Shown in pieces: positions 23,519 through 34,760 of a stretch of DNA of 64,000 nt. The position numbers were made by a program, and so were the translations under genes. Each line of letters starts with the position of its first letter. The stretch's first letter is position 1. Source of the stretch: Hydractinia symbiolongicarpus (Eukaryota > Cnidaria > Hydrozoa > Anthoathecata > Hydractiniidae). Under the pieces are notes generated by a model that saw only the letters and a list, made by a program, of their open reading frames with translations, was not told the origin of the DNA and searched no databases. The stretch spans positions 2,108,001 through 2,172,000 of the forward strand of contig NC_079887.1 in the NCBI RefSeq assembly GCF_029227915.1, given 5' to 3'.

Positions 23519-25370
23519 GCAAACGAAAACCCGCGATTTCCCGTAAATCCCGGCTTGGCCCGTATAGTCAAAAGTATACAAAGAAAGTACCCAGGGAGAA
23601 AACTCATTTCCCGAACGATTTTTTAAATTATTTTTTCACCACTAAAACGCATGAGACTTGTAGTTTTCAAAAATGTTTTCATTTTTGATGAGACGCTGAA
23701 TAAAAGCAGTTTAATCGCCGGCAAACGAAAACCTGCGATTTCCCGTAAATCCCGGACTCGGCCCGTATAGTCAAAAGTATACAAAGAAAGTACCCAGGGA
23801 GTAAACTCATTTCCAGAACGATTTTTTAAATTATTTTTTTTACCACTAAAACGCATGAGACTTGTAGTTTTCAAAAATGTTTTCATTTTTGATGAGACGC
23901 TGAATAAAAGAAGTTTAATCGCCGGCAAACGAAAACCTGCGATTTCCCGTAAATCCCGGACACGGCCCGTATAGTCAAAAGTATACAAAGAAAGTACCCA
24001 GGGAGTAAACTCATTTCCCAAACGATTATTTAAATTATAATTTGACCACTAAAGCCCATGAGACTTGTAGTTTTTAAAAATGTTTTCATTTTTGATGAGA
24101 CGCTGAATAAAAGAAGTTTAATCGCCGGCAAACGAAAACCCGCGATTTCCCGTAAATCCCGGGCTTAGCCCGTATAGTCGAATGTATACAAAGAAAGTAC
24201 CCAGGGAGTAAACTCATTTCCCGAACGATTTTTTTATTTTTTTTTTCACCACTAAAACGCATGAGACTTGTAGTTTTCAAAAATGTTTTCATTTTTGATG
24301 AGACGGTTAATGAAAAAGGTTTAAACGCCAGCAAACGAAATCCCGCGTTTTTCCGTAAATCCGGGGTTGGCCCGTATAGTCGAATGTATACAAAGAAAGT
24401 ACCCAGGGAGTAAACTCATTTCGCGAACGATTTTTTAAATTTTTTTTTCACCACTAAAACGCATGAGACTTGTAGTTTTCAAAAATATTTTCATTTTTGA
24501 TGAGACGATTAATGAAAGAGGTTTAATCGCCGGCAAACAAAAACCCGCGTTTTCCCGTAAATCCCGGGCTTGGCTCGTATAGTCGAATGTATACAAAGAA
24601 AGTACCCTGTGAGTAAACTCGTTTCCAGAACGATTTTTTAAATTATTTTTTCACCACTAAAATGCATAAGACTTGTAGTTTTTAAAAATGTTTTCATTTT
24701 TGATGAAACGCTGAATAAAAGAAGTTTAATCGCCGGCAAACGAAAACCCGCGATTTCCCGTAAATCCCGGCTTGGCCCGTATAGTCAAAAGTATACAAAG
24801 AAAGTACCCAGGGAGAAAACTCATTTCCCGAACGATTTTTTAAATTATTTTTTCACCACTAAAACGCATGAGACTTGTAGTTTTCAAAAATGTTTTCATT
24901 TTTGATGAGACGCTGAATAAAAGCAGTTTAATCGCCGGCAAACGAAAACCTGCGATTTCCCGTAAATCCCGGACTCGGCCCGTATAGTCAAAAGTATACA
25001 AAGAAAGTACCCAGGGAGTAAACTCATTTCCAGAACGATTTTTTAAATTATTTTTTCACCACTAAAACGCATGAGACTTGTAGTTTTCAAAAATGTTTTC
25101 ATTTTTGATGAGACGCTGAATAAAAGAAGTTTAATCGCCGGCAAACGAAAACCTGCGATTTCCCGTAAATCCCGGACACGGCCCGTATAGTCAAAAGTAT
25201 ACAAAGAAAGTACCCAGGGAGTAAACTCATTTCCCAAACGATTATTTAAATTATAATTTGACCACTAAAGCCCATGAGACTTGTAGTTTTTAAAAATGTT
25301 TTCATTTTTGATGAGACGCTGAATAAAAGAAGTTTAATCGCCGGCAAACGAAAACCCGCGATTTCCCGTA
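22930..25370. repeat. 6-mer tandem pair, 1,216-1,217-bp period
   Basis: Monomers at 23046, 23248, 23451, 23653, 23857 and 24060 recur at 24263, 24465, 24668, 24870, 25073 and 25276. Rare shared marks include TTTAAACGCCAGC with TTTTTCCG, GATGAAACGC, AATAAAAGCAG, GGACACGG and TTTGACCAC. The pair overlaps the 1,003-bp pair upstream and the 1,016-bp pair downstream, so successive duplications used different windows. Confidence 0.82.
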
Positions 25371-26960
25371 AATCACGGACTCGGCCCGTATAGTCAAAAG
25401 TATACAAGGAAAGTACCCAGTGAGTAAACTCATTTCCCGAACGAATTTTTAAATTATTTTTTCACCACTAAAACGCATGAGACTTGTAGTTTTCAGAAAT
25501 GTTTTCATTTTTGATGAGACGCTTAATGAAAGTGGTTTAATCGCCGGCAAACGAAAACCCGCGATTTCCCGTAAATCCCGGGCTTGGCCCGTATAGTCGA
25601 ATGTATACAAAGAAAGTACCATGTGAGTAAACTCATTTCCAAAACGATTTTTTAAATTATCTTTTCACCACTAAAACGCTTGAGACTTGTAGTTTTCAAA
25701 AATGTTTTCATTTTTGATGAGACGCTGAATAAAAGAAGAATTAATCGCCGGCAAACGAAAACCCGCCGTTTCCCGTAAACCCCGGACTCGGCCCGCATAG
25801 TCAAAGTATACAAAGAAAGTACCCAGGGGGTAAACTCATTTCTTGAACGATATTTTAAATTATTTTTATCAGCACTAAAACGCATGAGACTTGTAGTTTT
25901 CAAAAATGTTTTCATTTGTGATGAGACGCTGAATAAAAGAAGTTTAATCGCCGGCAAACGAAAACCTGCGATTTCCCGTAAATCCCGGACTCGGCCCGTA
26001 TAGTCAAAAGTATACAAAGAAAGTACCCAGGGAGTAAACTCATTTCCAGAACGATTTTTTAAATTATTTTTTCACCACTAAAACGCATGAGACTTGTAGT
26101 TTTCAAAAATGTTTTCATTTTTGATGAGACGCTGAATAAAAGAAGTTTAATCGCCGGCAAACGAAAACCTGCGATTTCCCGTAAATCCCGGACACGGCCC
26201 GTATAGTCAAAAGTATACAAAGAAAGTACCCAGGGAGTAAACTCATTTCCCAAACGATTATTTAAATTATAATTTGACCACTAAAGCCCATGAGACTTGT
26301 AGTTTTTAAAAATGTTTTCATTTTTGTTGAGACGCTGAATAAAAGAAGTTTAATCGCCGGCAAACGAAAACCCGCGATTTCCCGTAAATCACGGACTCGG
26401 CCCGTATAGTCAAAAGTATACAAGGAAAGTACCCAGTGAGTAAACTCATTTCCCGAACGAATTTTTAAATTATTTTTTCACCACTAAAACGCATGAGACT
26501 TGTAGTTTTCAGAAATGTTTTCATTTTTGATGAGACGCTTAATGAAAGTGGTTTAATCGCCGGCAAACGAAAACCCGCGATTTCCCGTAAATCCCGGGCT
26601 TGGCCCGTATAGTCGAATGTATACAAAGAAAGTACCATGTGAGTAAACTCATTTCCAAAACGATTTTTTAAATTATCTTTTCACCACTAAAACGCTTGAG
26701 ACTTGTAGTTTTCAAAAATGTTTTCATTTTTGATGAGACGCTGAATAAAAGAAGAATTAATCGCTGGCAAACGAAAACCCGCCGTTTCCCGTAAACCCCG
26801 GACTCGGCCCGCATAGTCAAAGTATACAAAGAAAGTACCCAGGGAGTAAACTCATTTCTTGAACGATATTTTAAATTATTTTTATCAGCACTAAAACGCA
26901 TGAGACTTGTAGTTTTCAAAAATGTTTTCATTTGTGATGAGACGCTGAATAAAAGAAGTT
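24925..26960. repeat. 5-mer tandem pair, 1,016-bp period
   Basis: Monomers at 25073, 25276 (A-like), 25479 (B), 25682 (C) and 25886 recur at 26089, 26292, 26495, 26698 and 26902. The fifth carries TTCTTGAACGATATTTT, TTTTTATCAGCAC and CATTTGTGATG, a unique combination present in both copies. By eye only a few substitutions separate them (for example GATGAG/GTTGAG near 26330 and CGCCGG/CGCTGG near 26764). Confidence 0.88.
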
Positions 26961-27043
26961 TAATCGCGGGCAAACGAAAACCTGCGATTTCCAGTAAATC
27001 CCGGACTCGGCCCGTATAGTCAAAAGTATACAAAGAAAGTTCC

Positions 27044-28450
27044 CAGGGAGTAAACTCATTTTCCGAACGATTTTTTAAATTATTATTTCACCACTAAAGC
27101 CCATGAGACTTGTAGTTTTCAAAAATGTTTTCATTTTTGATGAGACGCTGAATAAAAGAAGTTTAATCGCCGGCAAACCAATACCTGCAATTTCCCGTAA
27201 ATCCCGGACTCGGCCCGTATAGTCAAAAGTATACAAAGAAAGTACCCAGGAAGTAAACTCATTTCCCGAACGATTTTTTAAAATATTTTTTCACCACTAA
27301 AACGCATGAGACTTGTAGTTTTCGAAAATGTTTTCAATTTTGATGAAACGCTGAATAAAAGAAGTTTAATCGCCGGCAAACGAAAACCTGCGATTTCCCG
27401 TAAATCCCGGACTCTTCCCGTATAGTAAAGAAAGTACCCAGGGATTAAACTCATTTCCCAAACGATTATTTAAATTATAATTTCACCACTAAAGCCCATG
27501 AGACTTGTAGTTTTTAAAAATGTTTTCATTTTTGATGAGACGCTGAATAAAAGAAGTTTAATCGCCGGCAAACGAAAACCCGCGATTTCCCGTAAATCAC
27601 GGACTCGGCCCGTATAGTCAAAAGTATACAAGAAAAGTACCCAGTGAGTAAACTCATTTCCCGAACGAATTTTTAAATTATTTTTTCACCACTAAAACGC
27701 ATGAGACTTGTAGTTTTCAGAAATGTTTTCATTTTTGATGAGACGCTTAATGAAAGTGGTTTAATCGCCGGCAAACGAAAACCCGCGATTTCCCGTAAAT
27801 CCCGGTCTTGGCCCGTATAGTCGAATGTATACAAAGAAAGTACCATGTGAGTAAACTCATTTCCAAAACGATTTTTTAAATTATCTTTTCACCACTAAAA
27901 CGCTTGAGACTTGTAGTTTTCAAATATGTTTTCATTTTTGATGAGACGCTGAATAAAAGAAGTTTAATCGCCGGCAAACGAAAACCCGCCATTTCCCGTA
28001 AACCCCGGACTCGGCCCGCATAGTCAAAAGTATACAAAGAAAGTACCCAGGGAGTAAACTCATTTTCCGAACGATTTTTTAAATTATTATTTCACCACTA
28101 AAGCCCATGAGACTTGTAGTTTTCAAAAATGTTTTCATTTTTGATGAGACGCTGAATAAAAGAAGTTTAATCGCCGGCAAACCAAAACCTGCAATTTCCC
28201 GTAAATCCCGGACTCGGCCCGTATAGTCAAAAGTATACAAAGAAAGTACCCAGGGAGTAAACTCATTTCCCGAACGATTTTTTAAAATATTTTTTCACCA
28301 CTAAAACGCATGAGACTTGTAGTTTTTAAAAATGTTTTCAATTTTGATGAAACACTGAATAAAAGAAGTTTAATCGCCGGCAAACGAAAACCTGCGATTT
28401 CCCGTAAATCCCGGACTCGGCCCGTATAGTAAAGAAAGTAACCGGGATGT
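27044..28450. repeat. 5-mer HOR and partial second copy, 1,004-bp period
   Basis: Landmarks 27105, 27308 and 27500 recur at 28109, 28312 and 28504. Shared marks: AAACC(A)A-ACCTGCAATTT, TTTTTTAAAATATTTTTTC, GATGAAAC, and the short tail TATAGTAAAG at 27421 and 28425. B and C monomers (27703, 27906) fill the unit. The second copy is cut after about 400 bp and joins a different block. Confidence 0.8.
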
Positions 28451-29290
28451 AAACTCATTTCCCGAACGATTTTTTAAATTATTATTTCACCACTAAAACC
28501 CATGAGACTTGTAGTTTTCAAAAATGTTTTCATTTTTGATGAGACGCTTAATGAAAGAGGTTTAATCGCCGGCAAACGAAATCCCGCGATTTCCCGTAAA
28601 TCCCGGGCTTGGCCCGTATAGTCAAATGTATACAAAGAAAGTACCCAGGGAGTAAACTCATTTCCCGAACGATTTTTTAATTTTTTTTTTCACCACTAAA
28701 ACGCATGAGACTTGTAGTTTTCAAAAATGTTTTCATTTTTGATGAGACGGTTAATGAAAGAAGTTTAATCGCCGGCAAAGGAAAACCCGCGATTTCCCGT
28801 AAATCCCGGGCTTGGCCCGTATAGTCGAATGTATACAAAGAAAGTACCCTGTGAGTAAACTCATTTCCCGAACGATTTTTTAAATTATTTTTTCACCACT
28901 AAAACGCATGAGACTTGTAGTTTTCAGAAATGTTTTCATTTTTGATGAGACGCTTAATGAAAGTGGTTTAATCGCCAGCAAACGAAAACCCGCGATTTCC
29001 CGTAAATCCCGGGCTTGGCCCGTATAGTCGAATGTATACAAAGAAAGTACCCTGTGAGTAAACTCATTTCCAAAACGATTTTTTAAATTATCTTTTCACC
29101 ACTGAAACGCATGAGACTTGTAGTTTTCAAAAATGTTTTCATTTTTGATGAGACGCTGAATAAAAGAAGTTTAATCGCCGGCAAAGGAAAACCCGCGATT
29201 TCCCGTAAATCCCGGGCTTGGCCCGTATAGTCAAAAGTATACAAAGATAGTACCCAGGGAGTAAACTCATTTCCCGAACGATTTTTTAAT
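28443..29290. repeat. Mosaic segment related to 7.3-8.5 kb, with a 3-mer (609 bp) echo
   Basis: The monomers at 28504, 28707 and 28910 carry the same marks, in the same order, as 7954, 8157 and 8360 (GAAATCCCGCG; GGTTAATGAAAGAAG; CAGAAATG with ATCGCCAGC). The monomers 28707, 28910 and 29113 recur at 29316, 29519 and 29722, an offset of 609 bp. This ties the segment both to the early transition block 20.5 kb away and to the next block. Confidence 0.75.
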
Positions 29291-31054
29291 TTATTTTTTC
29301 ACCACTAAAACGCATGAGACTTGTAGTTTTCAAAAATGTTTTCATTTTTGATGAGACGGTTAATGAAAGAAGTTTAATCGCCGGTAATCGAAAACCCGCG
29401 ATTTCCCGTAAATCCCGGGCTTGGCCCGTATAGTCGAATGTATACAAAGAAAGTACCCTGTGAGTAAACTCATTTCCCGAACGATTTTTTAAATTATTTT
29501 TTCACCACTAAAACGCATGAGACTTGTAGTTTTCAGAAATGTTTTCATTTTTGATGAGACGCTTAATGAAAGTGGTTTAATCGCCAGCAAACGAAAACCC
29601 GCGATTTCCCGTAAATCCCGGGCTTGGCCCGTATAGTCGAATGTATACAAAGAAAGTACCCTGTGAGTAAACTCATTTCCAAAACGATTTTTTAAATTAT
29701 CTTTTCACAACTGAAACGCATGAGACTTGTAGTTTTCAAAAATGTTTTCATTTTTGATGAGACGCTGAATAAAAGAAGTTTAATCGCCGGCAAACGAAAA
29801 CCCGCCATTTCCCGTAAACCCCGGACTCGACCGGTATAGTCAAAAGTATACAAAGAAAGTACCCAGGGAGTAAACCCATTTACCGAAAGATTTTTTATAT
29901 TATTTTTTACCACTAAACACATGAGACTTGAAGTTTTCAAAAATATTTTCATATTTGATGGGACGCTGAATAAAAGAAGTTTAATCGCCGGCAAACGAAA
30001 ATCCGCGATTTCCCGTAAATCCCGGACTCAGCCCGTGTAATTAAAAGTATACAAAGAAAGTACCCAGGCAGTAAACTCATTTCCCGAACGATTTTTTAAA
30101 TTATTTTTTCACCACTAAAACGCATGAGACTTGTAGTTTTCAAAAATGTTTTCATTTTTGATGAGACGGTTAATGAAAGAAGTTTAATCGCCGGTAATCG
30201 AAAACCCGCGATTTCCCGTAAATCCCGGGCTTGGCCCGTATAGTCGAATGTATACAAAGAAAGTACCCTGTGAGTAAACTCATTTCCCGAACGATTTTTT
30301 AAATTATTTTTTCACCACTAAAACGCATGAGACTTGTAGTTTTCAGAAATGTTTTCATTTTTGATGAGACGCTTAATGAAAGTGGTTTAATCGCCAGCAA
30401 ACGAAAACCCGCGATTTCCCGTAAATCCCGGGCTTGGCCCGTATAGTCGAATGTATACAAAGAAAGTACCCTGTGAGTAAACTCATTTCCAAAACGATTT
30501 TTTAAATTATCTTTTCACAACTGAAACGCATGAGACTTGTAGTTTTCAAAAATGTTTTCATTTTTGATGAGACGCTGAATAAAAGAAGTTTAATCGCCGG
30601 CAAACGAAAACCCGCCATTTCCCGTAAACCCCGGACTCGACCGGTATAGTCAAAAGTATACAAAGAAAGTACCCAGGGAGTAAACCCATTTACCGAAAGA
30701 TTTTTTATATTATTTTTTACCACTAAACACATGAGACTTGAAGTTTTCAAAAATATTTTCATATTTGATGGGACGCTGAATAAAAGAAGTTTAATCGCCG
30801 GCAAACGAAAATCCGCGATTTCCCGTAAATCCCGGACTCAGCCCGTGTAATTAAAAGTATACAAAGAAAGTACCCAGGCAGTAAACTCATTTCCCGAACG
30901 ATTTTTTAAATTATTTTTTCACCACTAAAACGCATGAGACTTGTAGTTTTCAAAAATGTTTTCATTTTTGATGAGACGGTTAATGAAAGAAGTTTAATCG
31001 CCGGCAATCGAAAACCCGCGATTTCCCGTAAATCCCGGGCTTGGCCCGTATAGT
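29291..31054. repeat. Identical 4-mer tandem duplication, 810-bp period
   Basis: 29,291-30,194 and 30,101-31,004 match base for base in my line-by-line comparison, more than one whole unit. Shared private marks include CACAACTGAAACGC, GACTCGACCGG, AACCCATTTACCGAAAG, ACTAAACACATG, GACTCAGCCCGTGTAATTAAAAG and CAGGCAG. The first difference is GGTAATCG versus GGCAATCG at 30195/31005. Homology runs on to about 31,054. The private indels (one monomer is 201 bp) show the copies descend from one unit. Confidence 0.93.
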
Positions 31055-31077
31055 CAAAAGTATACAAAGAAAGTGCC

Positions 31078-32700
31078 CAGGGAGTAAACTCATTTCCCGA
31101 ACGATTTTTTAAATTATTTTTTCACCACTAAAACGCATGAGACTTGTAGTTTTCAAAAATGTTTTCATTTTTGATGAGACGCTGAATAAAAGCAGTTTAA
31201 TCGCCGGCAAACGAAAACCTGCGATTTGCCGTAAATCCCGGACTCGGCCCGTATAGTCAAAAGTATACAAAGAAAGTACCCAGGAAGTAACCTCATTTCC
31301 AGAACGATTTTTTAAATTATTTTTTCACCACTAAAACGCATGAGACCTGTAGTTTTCAAAAATGTTTTCATTTTTGATGAGACGCTTAATGAAAGTGGTT
31401 TAATCGCCGGCAAACGAAAACCCGCGATTTCCCGTAAATCCCGGGCTTGGCCCGTATAGTCGAATGTATACAAAGAAAGTACCATGTGAGTAAACTCATT
31501 TCCAAAACGATTTTTAAAATTATCTTTTCACCACTAAAACGCTTGAGACTTGTAGTTTTCAAAAATGTTTTCATTTTTGATGAGACGCTGAATAAAAGAA
31601 GTTTAATCGCCGGCAAACGAAAACCCGCCATTTCCCGTAAACCCCGGACTCGGCCCGCATATTCAAAAGTATACAAATAAAGTACCCAGCGAGTAAACTC
31701 ATTTCCGAACGATTTTTTAAATTATTTTTTCACCACTAAAACGCATGAGACTTGTAGTTTTCAAAGATGTTTTCATTTTTGATGAGACGCTGAATAAAAG
31801 AAGTTTTTTCGCGGGCAAACGAAAACCTGCGATTTCCAGTTAATCCCGGACTCGGCCCGTATAGTCAAAAGTAAACAAAGAAAGTACCCAGGGTGTAAAC
31901 TCATTTCCCGAACGATTTTTTAAATTATTATTTCACCACTAAAGCCCATGAGACTTGTAGTATTTAAAAATATTTTCATTTTTGATGAGACGCTGAATAA
32001 AAGAAGTTTAATCGCCGGCAAACGAAAACCCGCGACTTCCCGTAAATTCCGGACTCGGCCCGTATAGTCAAAAGTATACAAAGAAAGTACCCGGGGAGTA
32101 AACTCATTTCCCGAACGATTTTATCAATTATTTTTTCACCACTAAAACGCATGAGACTTGTAGTTTTCAAAAATGTTTTCATTTTTGATGAAACGCTGAA
32201 TAAAAGAAGTTTAATTGCCAGCAAACGAAAACCTGCGATTTCCCGTAAATCCCGGACTCGGCCCGTATAGTCAAAAGTTTACAAAGAAAGTACCCGGGGT
32301 GTAAACTCATTTCCCGAACGATTTTTTAAATTATTATTTCACCACTAAATCCCATGAGACTTGTAGTTTTTAAAAATGTTTTCATTTTTGATGAGACGCT
32401 GAATAAAAGAAGTTTAATTGCCGGCAAACGAAAACCCGCGACTTCCCGTAAATCCCGGACTCGGCCCGTATAGTCAAAAGTACACAAAGAAAGTACCCAG
32501 TGAGTAAACTCATTTCCCGAACGATTTTATAAATTATTTTTTCACCAATAAAACGCATGAGACTTGTAGTTTTCAAAAATGTTTTCATTTTTGATGAGAC
32601 GCTGAATAAAAGAAGTTTAATCGCCGGCAAACGAAAACCCGCGATTTCCCGTAAATCCCGGGCTTGGCTCGTATAGTCAAAAGTATACAAAGAAAGTACC
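31078..32700. repeat. Mosaic containing a displaced relic of block 1
   Basis: Landmarks 31342, 31545, 31747, 31950 and 32153 are B, C, D, A-like and the following monomer. They match 6341, 6544, 6747, 6950 and 7153 in order at an offset of 25,000-25,001 bp. The link is supported by the rare GTAGTATTT at 31950/6950, the CGCGACTTCCCG core and the TTTTAT-AATT tract in the next monomer. Upstream, 31139 resembles 24870 (AATAAAAGCAG). Confidence 0.75.
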
Positions 32701-34760
32701 CAGGGAGTAAACTCATTTCCCGAACGATTTTTTAAATTATTTTTCACCACTAAAACGCATGAGACTTCTAGTTTTCAAAAATGTTTTCATTTTTGATGAC
32801 ACGCTTAATAAAAGAAGTTTAATCGCCGGCAAACGAAATCCCGCGATTTCCCGTAAATCCCGGGCTTGGCCCGTATAGTCGAATGTATACAAAGAAAGTA
32901 CCCAGGAAGTAAACTCATTTCCCGAACGATTTTTTACTTTTTTTTCTCACCACTAAAACGAATGAGACTTGTAGTTTTCAAAAATGTTTTTATTTTTGAT
33001 GACACGCTTAATGAAAGAGGTTTAATCGCCGGCAAACGAAAACCCGCGATTTCCCGTAAATCCCTGGCTTGGCCCGTATAGTCGAATGTATGCAAAGAAA
33101 GTACCCTGTGAGTAAACTCATTTCCAGAACGATTTTTTAAATTATTTTTTCACCACTAAAACGCATAAGACTTGTAGTTTTCAAAAATGTTTTCATTTTT
33201 GATGAGACGCTGAATAAAAGAAGTTTAATCGCCGGCAAACGAAAACCTGCGATTTCCCGTAAATCCCGGACTCAGCCCGTATAGTCAAAAGTATACAAAG
33301 AAAATACCCGGGGTGTAAACTCATTTCCCGAACGATTTTTTAAATTATTATTTCACCACTAAATCCCATGAGACTTGTAGTTTTTAAAAATGTTTTCATT
33401 TTTGATGAGACGCTGAATAAAAGAAGATTAATTGCCGGCAAACGAAAACCCGCGACTTCCCGTAAATCCCGGACTCGGCCCGTCTAATCAAAAGTATACA
33501 AAGAAAGTACCCAGGGAGTAAACTAATTTCCCAAACGATTTTTTAAATTATTATTTCACGACTAAAGCCCATGAGACTTGTAGTTTTTAAAAATGTTTTC
33601 ATTTTTGATGAGACGCTGAATAAAAGAAGTTTAATCGCCGGCAAACAAAAACCCGCGATTTCCCGTAAATCCCGGGCTTGCCCCGTATAGTCGAATGTAT
33701 AAAAAGAAAATACCCAGGGAGTAAACTCATTTCCCGAACGATTTTTTAAATTATTTTTCACCACTAAAACGCATGAGACTTCTAGTTTTCAAAAATGTTT
33801 TCATTTTTGATGACACGCTTAATAAAAGAAGTTTAATCGCCGGCAAACGAAATACCGCGATTTCCCGTAAATCCCGGGCTTGGCCCGTATAGTCGAATGT
33901 ATACAAAGAAAGTACCCAGGAAGTAAACTCATTTCCCGAACGATTTTTTAATTTTTTTTCTCACCACTAAAACGAATGAGACTTGTAGTTTTCAAAAATA
34001 TTTTCATTTTTGATGACACGCTTAATGAAAGAGGTTTAATCGCCGGCAAACGAAAACCCGCGATTTCCCGTAAATCCCGGGCTTGGCCCGTATAGTCGAA
34101 TGTATACAAAGAAAGTACCCTGTGAGTAAACTCATTTCCAGAACGATTTTTTAAATTATTTTTTCACCACTAAAACGCATAAGACTTGTAGTTTTCAAAA
34201 ATGTTTTCATTTTTGATGAGACGCTGAATAAAAGAAGTTTAATCGCCGGCAAACGAAAACCTGCGATTTCCCGTAAATCCCGGACTCAGCCCGTATAGTC
34301 AAAAGTATACAAAGAAAATACCCGGGGTGTAAACTCATTTCCCGAACGATTTTTTAAATTATTATTTCACCACTAAATCCCATGAGACTTGTAGTTTTTA
34401 AAAATGTTTTCATTTTTGATGAGACGCTGAAAAAAAGAAGATTAATTGCCGGCAAACGAAAACCCGCGACTTCCCGTAAATCCCGGACTCGGCCCGTATA
34501 ATCAAAAGTATACAAAGAAAGTACCCAGGGAGTAAACTAATTTCCCAAACGATTTTTTAAATTATTATTTCACCACTAAAGCCCATGAGACTTGTAGTTT
34601 TTAAAAATGTTTTCATTTTTGATGAGACGCTGAATAAAAGAAGTTTAATCGCCGGCAAACAAAAACCCGCGATTTCCCGTAAATCCCGGGCTTGCCCCGT
34701 ATAGTCGAATGTATACAAAGAAAATACCCAGGGAGTAAACTCATTTCCCGAACGATTTTT
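32700..34760. repeat. 5-mer tandem pair, 1,014-bp period
   Basis: Landmarks 32761, 32964, 33167, 33370 and 33573 recur at 33775, 33978, 34181, 34384 and 34587. Shared marks: AGACTTCTAG with GATGACACGC, CTCACCACTAAAACGAATG, GACTCAGCCCG with GAAAATACCCGGGG, AAATCCCATG with GAAGATTAATTG, and AACTAATTTCCCAAACG. Differences are scattered substitutions plus small length changes in one T tract near 32,935/33,950. Confidence 0.87.

Larger units (their letters stand above)
7092..28442. repeat. Domain holding 14 of the 16 short (192-bp) monomers
   Basis: Short monomers read TATAGTAAAGAAAGTAC where others read TATAGTCAAAAGTATACAAAGAAAGTAC in two parts (TATAGTCAAAAG, then TATACAAAGAAAG). They lack the 11 bases CAAAAGTATAC. 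Junction starts: 7266, 9082, 11301, 12708, 14319, 15120, 15921, 17127, 19144, 19945, 21558, 22561, 27421 and 28425. Most also carry GACTCCGCCCG upstream and CCCGGGATGTAAAC downstream, so they descend from one deletion event and spread by amplification. None is seen between 28.5 and 61.0 kb. Confidence 0.92.

Noticed and set aside
6889-32153. The exactly 25,000-bp spacing between 6950 and 31950 as a designed or functional distance
   Set aside because: Neighbouring pairs are 25,000-25,001 bp apart only because all spacings are sums of ~203-bp monomers. The round number is coincidence.
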